This document shows positions 50,628 to 59,262 of a DNA stretch of 64,000 bases, one piece after another (position 1 is the first letter of the stretch; every line of letters starts with the position of its first letter). The DNA comes from Winogradskyella psychrotolerans (GTDB taxonomy: Bacteria; Bacteroidota; Bacteroidia; Flavobacteriales; Flavobacteriaceae): the NCBI RefSeq assembly GCF_018860545.1, contig NZ_JAHKPN010000034.1:1-64000 (forward strand). Direction: 5' to 3'. Made by a program: the position numbers and the translations under genes. The notes beneath the pieces were generated by a model, which saw only the letters and a program-made list of their open reading frames with translations, searched no databases and had not been told where the DNA came from.

Positions 50628-50635
50628 CAAATTTA
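50628..50635 (-). promoter_or_regulatory. fumC promoter -7 box
   Basis: TAAATTTG on the minus strand fits TAnnTTTG and lies 25 bp upstream of the fumC ATG. A -33 TTTG is not obvious. Confidence 0.5.
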
Positions 50636-51067
50636 ACGGTTTTGTAAGTTTTATTTGCTGTAAAAGAAGGTTTTATTTGAACAGGTTTTAATTCAATTAG
50701 TTAATAAGTATTCGATCTTTTATTACGAAAATTATAACATTTTAACTTTTGCAGATTTAGCAATTTTGAATAGCTGTAAATGTAGAATTATTAAAAAGAT
50801 ATAAAAACAATTATTATAGTTATCCGATTTACAATTTAAATAACGATATTTAAAAACGTCTTTATACTAAGTGTTTGTTTATCTGTTTGGTTTTCAGTAG
50901 CAATGGATTAAATTTTGATACAAATAGCTTATTTTTGCCGACTTAAATTTTTAATTAACGCACTCAAAACTAAACAATTGAAACATCTGCTTCTTAAGGC
51001 TAATCAATTAGAAATAAGATTGATAAAGATGTTCCATGTGACGCTTAAAAAACAATAGAAAATACAC
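50636..51067. other. divergent intergenic region upstream of the amidoligase cluster
   Basis: About 430 bp of very AT-rich sequence without a supported gene. On the plus strand TATTTTTG at 50930-50937 fits the Bacteroidetes -7 consensus and lies about 130 bp upstream of the first esterase gene, giving a long leader. Its -33 partner is weak. It probably drives the five-gene plus-strand operon. Confidence 0.45.
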
Positions 51068-51772
51068 ATGAAAGAAGAACATTTTAAATGGTACTCGCCA
51101 ACACTAAGCAAGGATATTGAGATGCTTGTTTTTGGGCATGCTGGTTATCCATTAATTCTATTTCCTACAACTATGGGGAAACATAATGAATGTCGAGACA
51201 TGAAACTTGTAGAATCAGCAAGATGGTTTGTTGAACAAGGTTTGGTTCAAATTTATTGTCCAGATAGCATCAACGAATTAAGCTGGTATAATAAGAATAT
51301 TCATCCTGCAGAACGTGCTAAAAATCACGTGTGGTATGATGAGTTTATAATGAACGAATTGGTGAATAAAATATGTCATGATAGAGGCATAAGTAAACTA
51401 GCTGTAGCTGGACCAAGTTTTGGAGGATACCAAGCAGCGAATTTTGCGTTTAGACATCCAGAACGTGTCAGCCATATGTTTAGTATGAGTGGGTCTTTCG
51501 ATATCAAATCTTTCGTTGATGGCCATTATGACGATAATGTATTTTTTAATAATCCGGTCGATTTTCTTCCAGGAGCTAATCATCCAGATTTATGGAATAT
51601 GAAAATTGTTCTTGGAGTAGGTGAGTGGGATATTTGTTTAGATGCTAATAAAAGATTAGCTGGTATTTTAACAGAAAAAAACATACCTTTCTGGTACGAT
51701 GAGCATAAGTGGGCTGAGCACGATTGGCCATTATGGAATAAAATGTTTCCACATTATTTATCAAAAATTTAA
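51068..51772 (+). CDS. esterase-family alpha/beta hydrolase of the amidoligase cluster
   Basis: A 234-aa cytoplasmic hydrolase. The nucleophile elbow is AVAGPSFGGYQAANFAF (Ser about 118), a putative acid lies in WDICLDANKR and the His in KWAEHDWPLWNK near the end. First gene of a plus-strand operon with two ATP-grasps, a carboxylate-amine ligase and an amidotransferase. Likely processes or releases the product; a second esterase ends the opposite arm of the cluster. Confidence 0.85.
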   Translation: MKEEHFKWYSPTLSKDIEMLVFGHAGYPLILFPTTMGKHNECRDMKLVESARWFVEQGLVQIYCPDSINELSWYNKNIHPAERAKNHVWYDEFIMNELVNKICHDRGISKLAVAGPSFGGYQAANFAFRHPERVSHMFSMSGSFDIKSFVDGHYDDNVFFNNPVDFLPGANHPDLWNMKIVLGVGEWDICLDANKRLAGILTEKNIPFWYDEHKWAEHDWPLWNKMFPHYLSKI

Positions 51773-51813
51773 ATAACGAACTAATTAATTAAACCATCAA
51801 ATTTACTTTCAAT

Positions 51814-53067
51814 ATGAAAAAAATAGGTATTTTATTTGGTCAAGAAGACACCTTCCCTTGGGCTTTTATTGACAGAGTTAACGAAAAAATTAAAGCACAA
51901 GGTATAAAAGATATGGTTGCGGAAGCGGTATCGATTGATACTGTAGAACAGGCAAAATCTGATGAATATGCTGTTATTATAGACAGAATTTCTCAAGATG
52001 TTCCGTTTTATAGAGCGTATTTAAAAAATGCAGCTATTACCGGAACGGCTGTAATAAATAATCCATTTTGGTGGAGTGCAGACGAAAAGTTTTTTAATAA
52101 TGCCCTTGCTGAATCTATTGGAGTACCAGTGCCTAAAACGTTTATTTTACCATCATCTCATCGTCCACCAGATACTGATGCCAATTCTTTTAGAAACATG
52201 AAATTTCCATTCGATTGGGAAAAAATGTTTGCTACTATTGGTTTTCCTGCATATATGAAACCACATGATGGTGGAGGTTGGAAAAGTGTTTATCGTGTAG
52301 AAAGTCCTGAAGATTTATGGGAAAAGCATGGAGAAACAGAGAATTTAGTGATGATGTTGCAAGAGGAGATTAATTTTACGCATTATTTTAGATGTTACGC
52401 TTTAGGTACGGATCAAATACATATTATGCAATATGAACCTAGAAACCCACATCACTTGCGTTATGTCATTGATGGACCTCCTGTAGATCAAAAACTTTTG
52501 GACTTAGTTGAAGCCTATTGTATTAAATTAAACACTGCCTTAGGTTATGATTTTAATACCGTTGAATTTGCAGTGAGAGATGGTATTCCTTATGCTATTG
52601 ATTTTTGTAATCCAGCTCCAGATGCTGATATTAATTCTGTAGGACAAGAAAATTTTGATTGGATTGTAGAAAACGCGGCTAATTTGGCCATTGAAAAAGC
52701 AAAAAAATACAAGAAAGGTCAAATGAATCTGACTTGGGGAACTTTTGTAAAAGATCAAATTGAAGCACCAAAAGCAACAAAGAAGACAGCGCCTGCAAAG
52801 AAAGCGTCTGCTAAAAAGGCACCTGTAAAAAAAGCAGTAGCAAAAAAAGCTCCGGTAAAAGCTGCGGCACGTAAAAAGTCGACAGCAACAAATGCTAGAG
52901 TAAAGAAAGCACCAGCTAAAGCTACGGCGAAGGTTGGAGTTAAGAAATCTTCAGCAAAAAAAGTTGAGGAAAAAGTAGCGACACCAAAAGCCACAGCAAC
53001 GAAAGTCGCTAAAAAGAAAGCACCAGCAAAAAAAGCGGCAACGAAGTCAAAAACTGCCAAAAAATAG
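51814..53067 (+). CDS. ATP-grasp amide ligase with histone-H1-like Lys/Ala-rich tail
   Basis: A 417-aa protein. Residues 1-310 are an ATP-grasp ligase: KFFNNALAESIGVPVPKTFIL (hinge before the grasp), FPAYMKPHDGGGWKSVYRV (ATP-binding Lys/Gly-rich loop), LQEEINF and DFNTVEFAVRDGIPYAIDFCNPAPDADI (Mg2+ ligands). Residues about 322-417 form a low-complexity tail of APAKKA-type repeats, strongly basic, like bacterial histone-H1-like proteins. The tail could bind nucleic acid, polyanions or the acidic product. Codon use does not change abruptly. Followed by a terminator, yet the operon continues 60 bp later. Confidence 0.85.
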   Translation: MKKIGILFGQEDTFPWAFIDRVNEKIKAQGIKDMVAEAVSIDTVEQAKSDEYAVIIDRISQDVPFYRAYLKNAAITGTAVINNPFWWSADEKFFNNALAESIGVPVPKTFILPSSHRPPDTDANSFRNMKFPFDWEKMFATIGFPAYMKPHDGGGWKSVYRVESPEDLWEKHGETENLVMMLQEEINFTHYFRCYALGTDQIHIMQYEPRNPHHLRYVIDGPPVDQKLLDLVEAYCIKLNTALGYDFNTVEFAVRDGIPYAIDFCNPAPDADINSVGQENFDWIVENAANLAIEKAKKYKKGQMNLTWGTFVKDQIEAPKATKKTAPAKKASAKKAPVKKAVAKKAPVKAAARKKSTATNARVKKAPAKATAKVGVKKSSAKKVEEKVATPKATATKVAKKKAPAKKAATKSKTAKK

Positions 53068-53077
53068 AATTTCACAT

Positions 53078-53106
53078 AAACCTGATTATTTTTAATAATC
53101 AGGTTT
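53078..53106 (+). terminator. hairpin after the tailed ATP-grasp gene
   Basis: AAACCTGATTATT-ttt-AATAATCAGGTTT, perfect 13-bp arms, followed by only a short T-rich stretch (AATTTAA). It may act as an internal attenuator rather than a full stop between operon genes. Confidence 0.7.
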
Positions 53107-53125
53107 AATTTAACCCTCGTTCTAT

Positions 53126-54220
53126 ATGAAGTTCACATTAGGTATTGAAGAAGAGTATCAAATTATTGATCCTGTTTCTCGCGAATTAATTTCTCACGAT
53201 CAGAAAATTGTAACTGAGGCTGCCAAATATCTTAACGATCAAGTGAAGGCAGAAATGCACCAAGCTGTTGTAGAAGTTGGTACCAATATTTGTGAAGACA
53301 TTACGGATGCAAGATCTCAAATTTCGTTTCTTAGAAAATCTATATCTGGAATCGCAGGTGATTTAGGGTTTAAAATTGGAGCGGCTGGTACGCATCCATT
53401 TTCAAAATGGGAACACCAACTCCTCACTCCTAATCCACGTTATGATGAGATTATAACCGAGCTGCAAGATACAGCACGCTCGAATTTAATTTTTGGATTG
53501 CACGTTCATGTGGGGATGGCAGATAAAGAAATGGCTATACATTTAGTAAACGCCATGCGTTACTTTTTGCCGCACTTATACGCTTTATCAACCAATTCAC
53601 CATTTTGGGAAGGACGAAATACGGGTTTTAAATCGTTTAGATCTAAAGTGTTCGATAAATTTCCAAGAACAGGGATTCCAGGAGTTTTCGAAAATTATGC
53701 GCATTATGAGCATTATGTAAATCTTTTAGTGAAAACCAATTGTATAGATAATCCAAAGAAAATTTGGTGGGATATTAGAGTGCATCCATTTTTTCCAACC
53801 TTGGAAGTTAGGATTTGTGATGTGCCATTAACTGTTGATGAAACCATTTGTATTACTGCAATCATTCAAGCCTTGGTGGCTAAATTATATGACTTAAGAA
53901 AACATAATCTTAATTTTATGAATTACCATCGCGCGTTGATTAACGAAAATAAATGGAGAGCAAGTCGCTATGGAATTGATGGTAAAATGATAGATTTTGG
54001 TAAAGAGTCTGAAGTGGAAACCAGACTTTTGATGTTAGAATTACTAGATTTTATTGACGATGTGGTAGATGATTTAGGTTCGAGAAAAGAAATCGATTAC
54101 ATCCACCAAATGCTTAAGAACGGAACAGGAGCAGACCGTCAATTAGAAATATTTAAACAAACAAAAGACCTTACTAAGGTTGTTGATTATATTGTAGATC
54201 AAACTGTTTCAGGATTATAA
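53126..54220 (+). CDS. YbdK-type carboxylate-amine ligase (GCS2 family)
   Basis: A 364-aa member of the glutamate-cysteine-ligase-2 superfamily. LGIEEEYQIIDP (Glu metal ligands, about 4-15), NLIFGLHVHVGMADKEMAI (about 128-146) and WWDIRVHPFFPTLEVRICDVPLTVDE (about 211-236) are the family motifs. It condenses a carboxylate with an amine using ATP. The family includes weak glutamate-cysteine ligase activity, but here its amidoligase and amidotransferase neighbours point to a dedicated small-peptide pathway. Confidence 0.92.
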   Translation: MKFTLGIEEEYQIIDPVSRELISHDQKIVTEAAKYLNDQVKAEMHQAVVEVGTNICEDITDARSQISFLRKSISGIAGDLGFKIGAAGTHPFSKWEHQLLTPNPRYDEIITELQDTARSNLIFGLHVHVGMADKEMAIHLVNAMRYFLPHLYALSTNSPFWEGRNTGFKSFRSKVFDKFPRTGIPGVFENYAHYEHYVNLLVKTNCIDNPKKIWWDIRVHPFFPTLEVRICDVPLTVDETICITAIIQALVAKLYDLRKHNLNFMNYHRALINENKWRASRYGIDGKMIDFGKESEVETRLLMLELLDFIDDVVDDLGSRKEIDYIHQMLKNGTGADRQLEIFKQTKDLTKVVDYIVDQTVSGL

Positions 54221-54328
54221 AAATAAACCCTAGGTATTAGATTACCGCTGAAGTTTATCTTGAGCATTATTGAGTAAGAAATATATGTCTTACGAAAATA
54301 GATTACAAAGTAAGTCGAAAGGCAGCAA

Positions 54329-55153
54329 ATGAATATGAAAAAAGATAAATTAAAACTAGCAATTTTAGATATGAACAACGATGAACCCAATCAAGGTTTG
54401 CGTTGTATCACTGAGATTGTGAGTACTTTTAATGACGACTTAGAGTATCAAATATTCAATGTCAGAGCAAAAAATGAATTGCCAGATACATCATTCGATA
54501 TTTATATCTCGAGTGGAGGACCAGGAAGTCCTTTAGATGATGGAGAGTGGCGACAACCGTATCTGCAATTAATGCAAGACCTTTGGGATTTTAACAAAAC
54601 ATCTACTGATCACAAGAAATCGGTATTTTTTATCTGTTACTCGTTTCAGGTGATGTGCCATTATTTTCAATTAGGAGAGTTAAAACCGAGGCGTAGTACG
54701 TCTTTTGGGATTTTACGAATGCATAAAACGAAAAAAGGGCATAGCGATCTTATTTTTGAAGGGTTGAGTGATCCGTTTTTTGCGGTAGATTCTCGCGATT
54801 GGCAACTTGTTCAGCCACGCCTAACGGTATTTAAAAATCATGGATCTACTATTTTGAGTTTAGAAAAAATTAGAACGCATGTAGAATTAGAACGTGCTAT
54901 TATGGCTGTTCGTTTTTCTGATGAGTTTGTAGGAACACAATTTCACCCTGAAGCCGAACCTGTGAGTATGGAAGCGTATTTTGGTTTAGCAGAAAATAAG
55001 AAGAAAGTTATAGATAGTTTTGGAGTAGAGAAGTACAACCAAATGATGGATCGTATAGATGACCCTGAAAAAATTGAGTTAACTTACAATACGATTTTAC
55101 CAAAGTTTATTAGAAATGCCATTAGTAAAGTTAATCAACCCGTAATGTCTTAA
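54329..55153 (+). CDS. class I glutamine amidotransferase-like protein
   Basis: A 274-aa product. GAT-I fold: YISSGGPGSPLDDGEW (oxyanion region), the nucleophile Cys in FFICYSFQVMCHYF (about 111) where the usual GxCxG is altered to ICYSF, and the His-Glu pair in GTQFHPEAEPVSM (about 209-221). Stand-alone domain; it could supply ammonia to the neighbouring ligases or act as a gamma-glutamyl hydrolase. The altered elbow leaves catalysis to be confirmed. The next gene starts 1 base after its stop. Confidence 0.87.
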   Translation: MNMKKDKLKLAILDMNNDEPNQGLRCITEIVSTFNDDLEYQIFNVRAKNELPDTSFDIYISSGGPGSPLDDGEWRQPYLQLMQDLWDFNKTSTDHKKSVFFICYSFQVMCHYFQLGELKPRRSTSFGILRMHKTKKGHSDLIFEGLSDPFFAVDSRDWQLVQPRLTVFKNHGSTILSLEKIRTHVELERAIMAVRFSDEFVGTQFHPEAEPVSMEAYFGLAENKKKVIDSFGVEKYNQMMDRIDDPEKIELTYNTILPKFIRNAISKVNQPVMS

Positions 55154-56362
55154 TTGAAGATGATAAAGAAGATCCGCGACGCTTATAATGCCAAGTTTTC
55201 TGAAGAAACCTATCAATCGTTCATAAATGATATTGATATGTTATTTAATTTTAAGGTTAAATTTAAAATCGCAGAAACACCCGTTTTTATTCCGAAGGAT
55301 TTAAAACAAAAATTGGTTGAAGCTTGTCACGATATTATGGCTATTATTAATAAGCCAAACTTTAAAGAGTTAACAGATGGTGCATTTTTCGATGCTAATA
55401 CAATAGTGCCAAATGAAGATGAACATTCAAAATTTATCCAATTAGATTTCGGTATTTGTAAAGATGATAAGGGAGAGTTGACTCCTAAACTAATTGAGTT
55501 ACAGGGATTCCCGTCGTTGTATTTTTTTCAAGAACTTATTGGAGGTAAATACCGTGAGCATTTTGGTGATGCTATTCCAAGTGAGTTTTCACAGCATCTT
55601 AATGGTATGACGACCAACGATTATATTAATCTGTTACAGCAAGAAATTGTTGGTGATACTAACCCAAAACAGGTTATTCTTTTAGAAATAGAACCCGAAC
55701 AACAAACAACCGCCATAGATTTTTATGCCACTGCAGCTAAGCTTGGGATTAAAGTGCTTTGTATTACAGATTTGAAAAAGAGAGGAAAAACCCTCTTTTA
55801 TTTAGATAATAATGGAGATGAAGTTGAAGTCTTAAAAATATACAACCGTATTATCTTTGATGAATTACACCAACGTACGGATTTGAAAACAGAATTTAGC
55901 TTTCAAGATGACATTGATGCGGAATGGATTGGGCATCCTAACTGGTTTTACCGAATAAGTAAATACACTATGCCTTTGTTAAAAGGGGATTATGTTCCTA
56001 AATCTTATTATTTAGATCAACTAGAAAGCATTCCTGAGGATTTAGAGAATTACGTTCTTAAACCTTTATATTCATTTGCAGGCGCAGGAGTAGAGATTCA
56101 TGTCACTAAAAACATGATTGATAAGATTACAAACAAAGCTAACTATTTACTCCAAGAAAAAGTGGCTTATGCACCAGTTATTGAAACTATGGATGAGCCA
56201 GCGAAATGTGAAATTAGAATGATGCTACTTCATAATTCTAAAACCAACAAAACCGAAATTGTTAGTAATTTGATGCGCTTAAGTAAAGGTGAAATGGTTG
56301 GAGTAAAGTATAACAAGGACAAAACTTGGGTAGGAGGTAGCACTGGTTTTTTTGAGGGATAA
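55154..56362 (+). CDS. ATP-grasp-like amide ligase, TTG start
   Basis: A 402-aa cytoplasmic protein. The C-terminal third shows the ATP-grasp pattern: LENYVLKPLYSFAGAGVEIHVT (ATP-binding Lys and Gly loop, about 295-316), YLLQEKVAYAP and CEIRMMLLHN (metal-binding Glu). The N-terminal part (FIQLDFGICKDDKGELTPKLIELQGFPSLYFFQELIGG) is like the substrate lobe of glutathionylspermidine-synthase-type or related amidoligases. Starts with TTG at 55154 or ATG at 55160, immediately after the amidotransferase gene. Substrates unknown. Confidence 0.75.
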   Translation: MKMIKKIRDAYNAKFSEETYQSFINDIDMLFNFKVKFKIAETPVFIPKDLKQKLVEACHDIMAIINKPNFKELTDGAFFDANTIVPNEDEHSKFIQLDFGICKDDKGELTPKLIELQGFPSLYFFQELIGGKYREHFGDAIPSEFSQHLNGMTTNDYINLLQQEIVGDTNPKQVILLEIEPEQQTTAIDFYATAAKLGIKVLCITDLKKRGKTLFYLDNNGDEVEVLKIYNRIIFDELHQRTDLKTEFSFQDDIDAEWIGHPNWFYRISKYTMPLLKGDYVPKSYYLDQLESIPEDLENYVLKPLYSFAGAGVEIHVTKNMIDKITNKANYLLQEKVAYAPVIETMDEPAKCEIRMMLLHNSKTNKTEIVSNLMRLSKGEMVGVKYNKDKTWVGGSTGFFEG

Positions 56363-56445
56363 CATCTCGCGTTGCTATGTTCTAACCGTTAGTTATTTTT
56401 TTATTGAAATGCTGATGATTAATATTATTATCAGCGGTAAAGTTA

Positions 56446-57210
56446 CTATTCTTTAGAAAGATTTATTACTTCCCATTCACCATTTGGTTGCTTAGTTAAG
56501 TAAGCACCAACACTTATATCATTATTTTTTCCTAGAACTTTAATTTTTAATTGCGCTTCTCCATAGCCATTATTAATATTGATACTGCCAGTTGGCATCA
56601 TGCCGTAACCTGTTATGCCACCTGTTTCATCTAAAATCTTTTGATTTTGTTCTATGTTTTCAACGGCTATTTTGTAAGCGTCTGAATTTTTCATTGCAGA
56701 CCCTGTGAACAGCACCATAAAAATTATAAAAACGATACCAATACCAATTAAAGCAATAACTCGAGGTGTTTTGCTAGGTTTGTTAGGATTTTGAACCACA
56801 ATGGTCTTAGCGACTTTATCTCCAAGTCGTTTTTTCTCGTTACTTGCTGCTAGAACAATAAATTCAATAGGCCAAATGATAAGAAACAAATTCCGGAATA
56901 ACAGTTTGCCAAATGACGGTACATGCTCAGGATTGGCTTCATCTCTAATCATGATTCCCATAATCCATTTACCAATACTGATGCCTTTTATAGCGTCTTT
57001 TCCGAAATAAACAACGAAACCAGGAAGTAAAACAATTAACATCGTTGCAGTGATAGTCTTAAAATCAGGTTCATTTAAAAAATCTGATCCAAGCGCCAAA
57101 AATGCAATTGAAAGGATTAAAAAACTCATCGCAAAATGATCGATCATATACGCTGCGATTCTTCTTTTTCGACTAGCTAATGGAAATTTGGTATTCATTT
57201 CTGTGTTCAT
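56446..57210 (-). CDS. RDD-family membrane protein with C-terminal Coa1-like domain
   Basis: A 254-aa product. RDD domain at the N terminus (RRIAAYMIDHFAMSFLI, with the Arg-Asp pattern; helices at about 20-40, 45-65, 100-118), an additional helix at about 155-175, and an exposed tail with AYKIAVENIEQNQKILDETGG and NGYGEAQLKIKVLGKN, as in Coa1-type domains. Second of two adjacent minus-strand membrane genes. It has no evident role in the amidoligase pathway. Confidence 0.82.
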   Translation of the reverse strand: MNTEMNTKFPLASRKRRIAAYMIDHFAMSFLILSIAFLALGSDFLNEPDFKTITATMLIVLLPGFVVYFGKDAIKGISIGKWIMGIMIRDEANPEHVPSFGKLLFRNLFLIIWPIEFIVLAASNEKKRLGDKVAKTIVVQNPNKPSKTPRVIALIGIGIVFIIFMVLFTGSAMKNSDAYKIAVENIEQNQKILDETGGITGYGMMPTGSININNGYGEAQLKIKVLGKNNDISVGAYLTKQPNGEWEVINLSKE

Positions 57211-57224
57211 GCTATAGTTATCTT

Positions 57225-57845
57225 TTATGTCTGCCTAATTAAAAACTCGGTTTCACTGCGTGATTTTAATTTTCCAAATAGTGATATTGATATTATTCCT
57301 AGCAATATGATATAGCCTATAATATTTTTTAAAACACCTAAATTTGCTATGGCTAGGACTATACTAGTAATACTTCTTCCACCTCCTATAATTTCGTATT
57401 CAACACCATTTTCAATTTGAATAGCTAAATATAAAGACCAAATAAATAGTGCTGTCATAAATAATAAAGCGAAAAATTGAGGTTTGGCATATTTCAAGAC
57501 ACTTGGCAATTCAGAACTATATTTAAAATGGGGAATATCTTGTTTTAGGAAATCAAAAACTTCTTTTTTAGTGCTTCTATCTTTTATAATGAGTTCATCT
57601 TCTGAACCATTCCCAAAATATATTTTAATTTCATTTTTTCCATCTTGATTCTGAATACTCGTGATATATGAATATGGGATACTAAAGAGCTGATTTAAAA
57701 ATGCGAGATCAGACGAATTTGAATTTAGCTTATTTAATTCATCTGGGTTTGGGTTTCCTTTATAAATACAGTTATCTTTTACTAAAATTAATTTATTGGT
57801 TTTAGAATCACTTAATTTCCAAAATTTCAGCATATTATTTTCCAA
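57225..57845 (-). CDS. unknown membrane protein upstream of the RDD gene
   Basis: A 206-aa protein; MLKFW at 57833 is an equally good start. Residues 1-110 form a soluble beta-rich domain like PH-type membrane-associated domains (ILVKDNCIYKG, IPYSYITSIQNQDGKNEIKIYFGNG), followed by three membrane helices (about 120-143, 153-170, 175-193). It begins 39 bp past the ATP-grasp gene and ends 14 bp before the RDD gene. Function unknown. Confidence 0.72.
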   Translation of the reverse strand: MENNMLKFWKLSDSKTNKLILVKDNCIYKGNPNPDELNKLNSNSSDLAFLNQLFSIPYSYITSIQNQDGKNEIKIYFGNGSEDELIIKDRSTKKEVFDFLKQDIPHFKYSSELPSVLKYAKPQFFALLFMTALFIWSLYLAIQIENGVEYEIIGGGRSITSIVLAIANLGVLKNIIGYIILLGIISISLFGKLKSRSETEFLIRQT

Positions 57846-57884
57846 TTTTAGGTAAAAGGTTATTATAAGAGAATGATTTCGAAA

Positions 57885-59084
57885 TTACTCAGACTTATCA
57901 GGGGCAGGTAAACTTGCGTGAAATTCTTTACCAATACGTTCCGTATATTGATCTAATAATTTTAAAACACGTTCACTAGAATCAGAAACCACAATTAAAC
58001 CAATATGCCACGCTTTGTTCATTCTCCAAACAATTTCTTTGTCGGTGAAGCTAGACGTATCAGGATGTTCAAAGCGACTTAAAGACACTACGATGCCTGC
58101 ATATTTATTATTGATTTTTGGAAGTTTATAAGCAGTCTTTCTAAGATTTGCAGCTTCAATTTTAGCCCATTCTCCCCAAAGATTAACTCCAGATGCAGCT
58201 TCTACCATTTCGGCTAAATTAGCACCACCAACACGAGACGAGGTTTCTAGGAAGAATAATTCACCTGTGGCTTTAGATTGTATAAACTCGGTATGAGACG
58301 CTCCAAACTGCATGCCGAAAGCTTTCATCACTTGAGCATTCATTTTTTGTAGGCCTTTTTCTTCTTTAGAACCAATTTTAGAACTTGCGGATCTAAAGAT
58401 GCCACCTCCATGTGCCACTTCAAACGGTGTGTCTAAATATTTACTCACTCTAGCAAAAGCAACTTTTCCATCTACATTTAAACCATCAACATGATACACA
58501 TCTCCTGGTGCAAATTTCTCTACTAAATAATTGTCGCGCTCATCACCTAAGTCATTAACAATCTGCCATAATTCATCCTTAGAGTGAATTTTTTTAATGC
58601 CTGTTGCAGAGGCTTCCATTCGTGGTTTAATTAACCATGGAGGACTTACGCGATCTGCATAGTCGTTAATGGAATCGTTATTAAATAAATCGGTGAATTC
58701 AGGAACGTTAACGCCTTCTTCTTTAGCCTTAACACGCATGGCTAGTTTGTCTCTAAAATAATGTGCGGTTGTTCTGCCCATGCCTGGCATTCTAAAATGC
58801 TCACGCATTAGGGCTACTTTTTCAACATCAAAATCATCAAGGGCGACAAAACGATCGAATTTAATTGTTCTAAATTTATAAGCAATACCTTTAACAACAT
58901 CATTTTGATTCCATTCTTCAATATAAAATGTATCGTCAATAGAGTCCCACGGCCAAGGTTCGTTTTCGTACTTTTTCTTAGTAAGTAAATAGACGTTATT
59001 ACCTTCGGCTTTTGCGCTTTTTAGAAAATCTTCACCTTTAAAATAGGTAGAAATGCAGAGGAAATTGAGCGGTTGTTTGGACAT
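57885..59084 (-). CDS. third ATP-grasp ligase of the cluster
   Basis: A 399-aa ATP-grasp of the carboxylase/carbamoyl-phosphate type. LDDFDVEKVALMREHFRMPGMG (pre-grasp lid region), PPWLIKPRMEASATGIKKI (ATP-binding loop, Lys and Gly), YLVEKFAPGDVYHVDGL and the Mg2+ site HTEFIQSKATGELFFLETSSRVGGANL are visible. It should activate a carboxylate as acyl phosphate for amide formation. Lies after the aminopeptidase gene in the same direction, with a 178-bp gap. Confidence 0.9.
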   Translation of the reverse strand: MSKQPLNFLCISTYFKGEDFLKSAKAEGNNVYLLTKKKYENEPWPWDSIDDTFYIEEWNQNDVVKGIAYKFRTIKFDRFVALDDFDVEKVALMREHFRMPGMGRTTAHYFRDKLAMRVKAKEEGVNVPEFTDLFNNDSINDYADRVSPPWLIKPRMEASATGIKKIHSKDELWQIVNDLGDERDNYLVEKFAPGDVYHVDGLNVDGKVAFARVSKYLDTPFEVAHGGGIFRSASSKIGSKEEKGLQKMNAQVMKAFGMQFGASHTEFIQSKATGELFFLETSSRVGGANLAEMVEAASGVNLWGEWAKIEAANLRKTAYKLPKINNKYAGIVVSLSRFEHPDTSSFTDKEIVWRMNKAWHIGLIVVSDSSERVLKLLDQYTERIGKEFHASLPAPDKSE

Positions 59085-59262
59085 GGCTGTTTATTAGTTA
59101 TTACGGCGTCAGTTCTAGTGATTGCGATTTTTATCGGAATTGTATCGAGAACAGATTTTAGATTAAAAAAAAATCTCAATACTAATTTTTCTCATTTTTA
59201 CGAGAAAAATTCACTAGAATAGACGAACATATTTATACCGTTTCAATTTACAAAACTGAGAA

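Noticed and set aside
52755-53075. Open frame of 106 codons on the minus strand, Phe/Ala-rich
   Set aside because: It is the reverse-strand shadow of the Lys/Ala-repeat tail of the ATP-grasp gene; composition mirrors the repeat.
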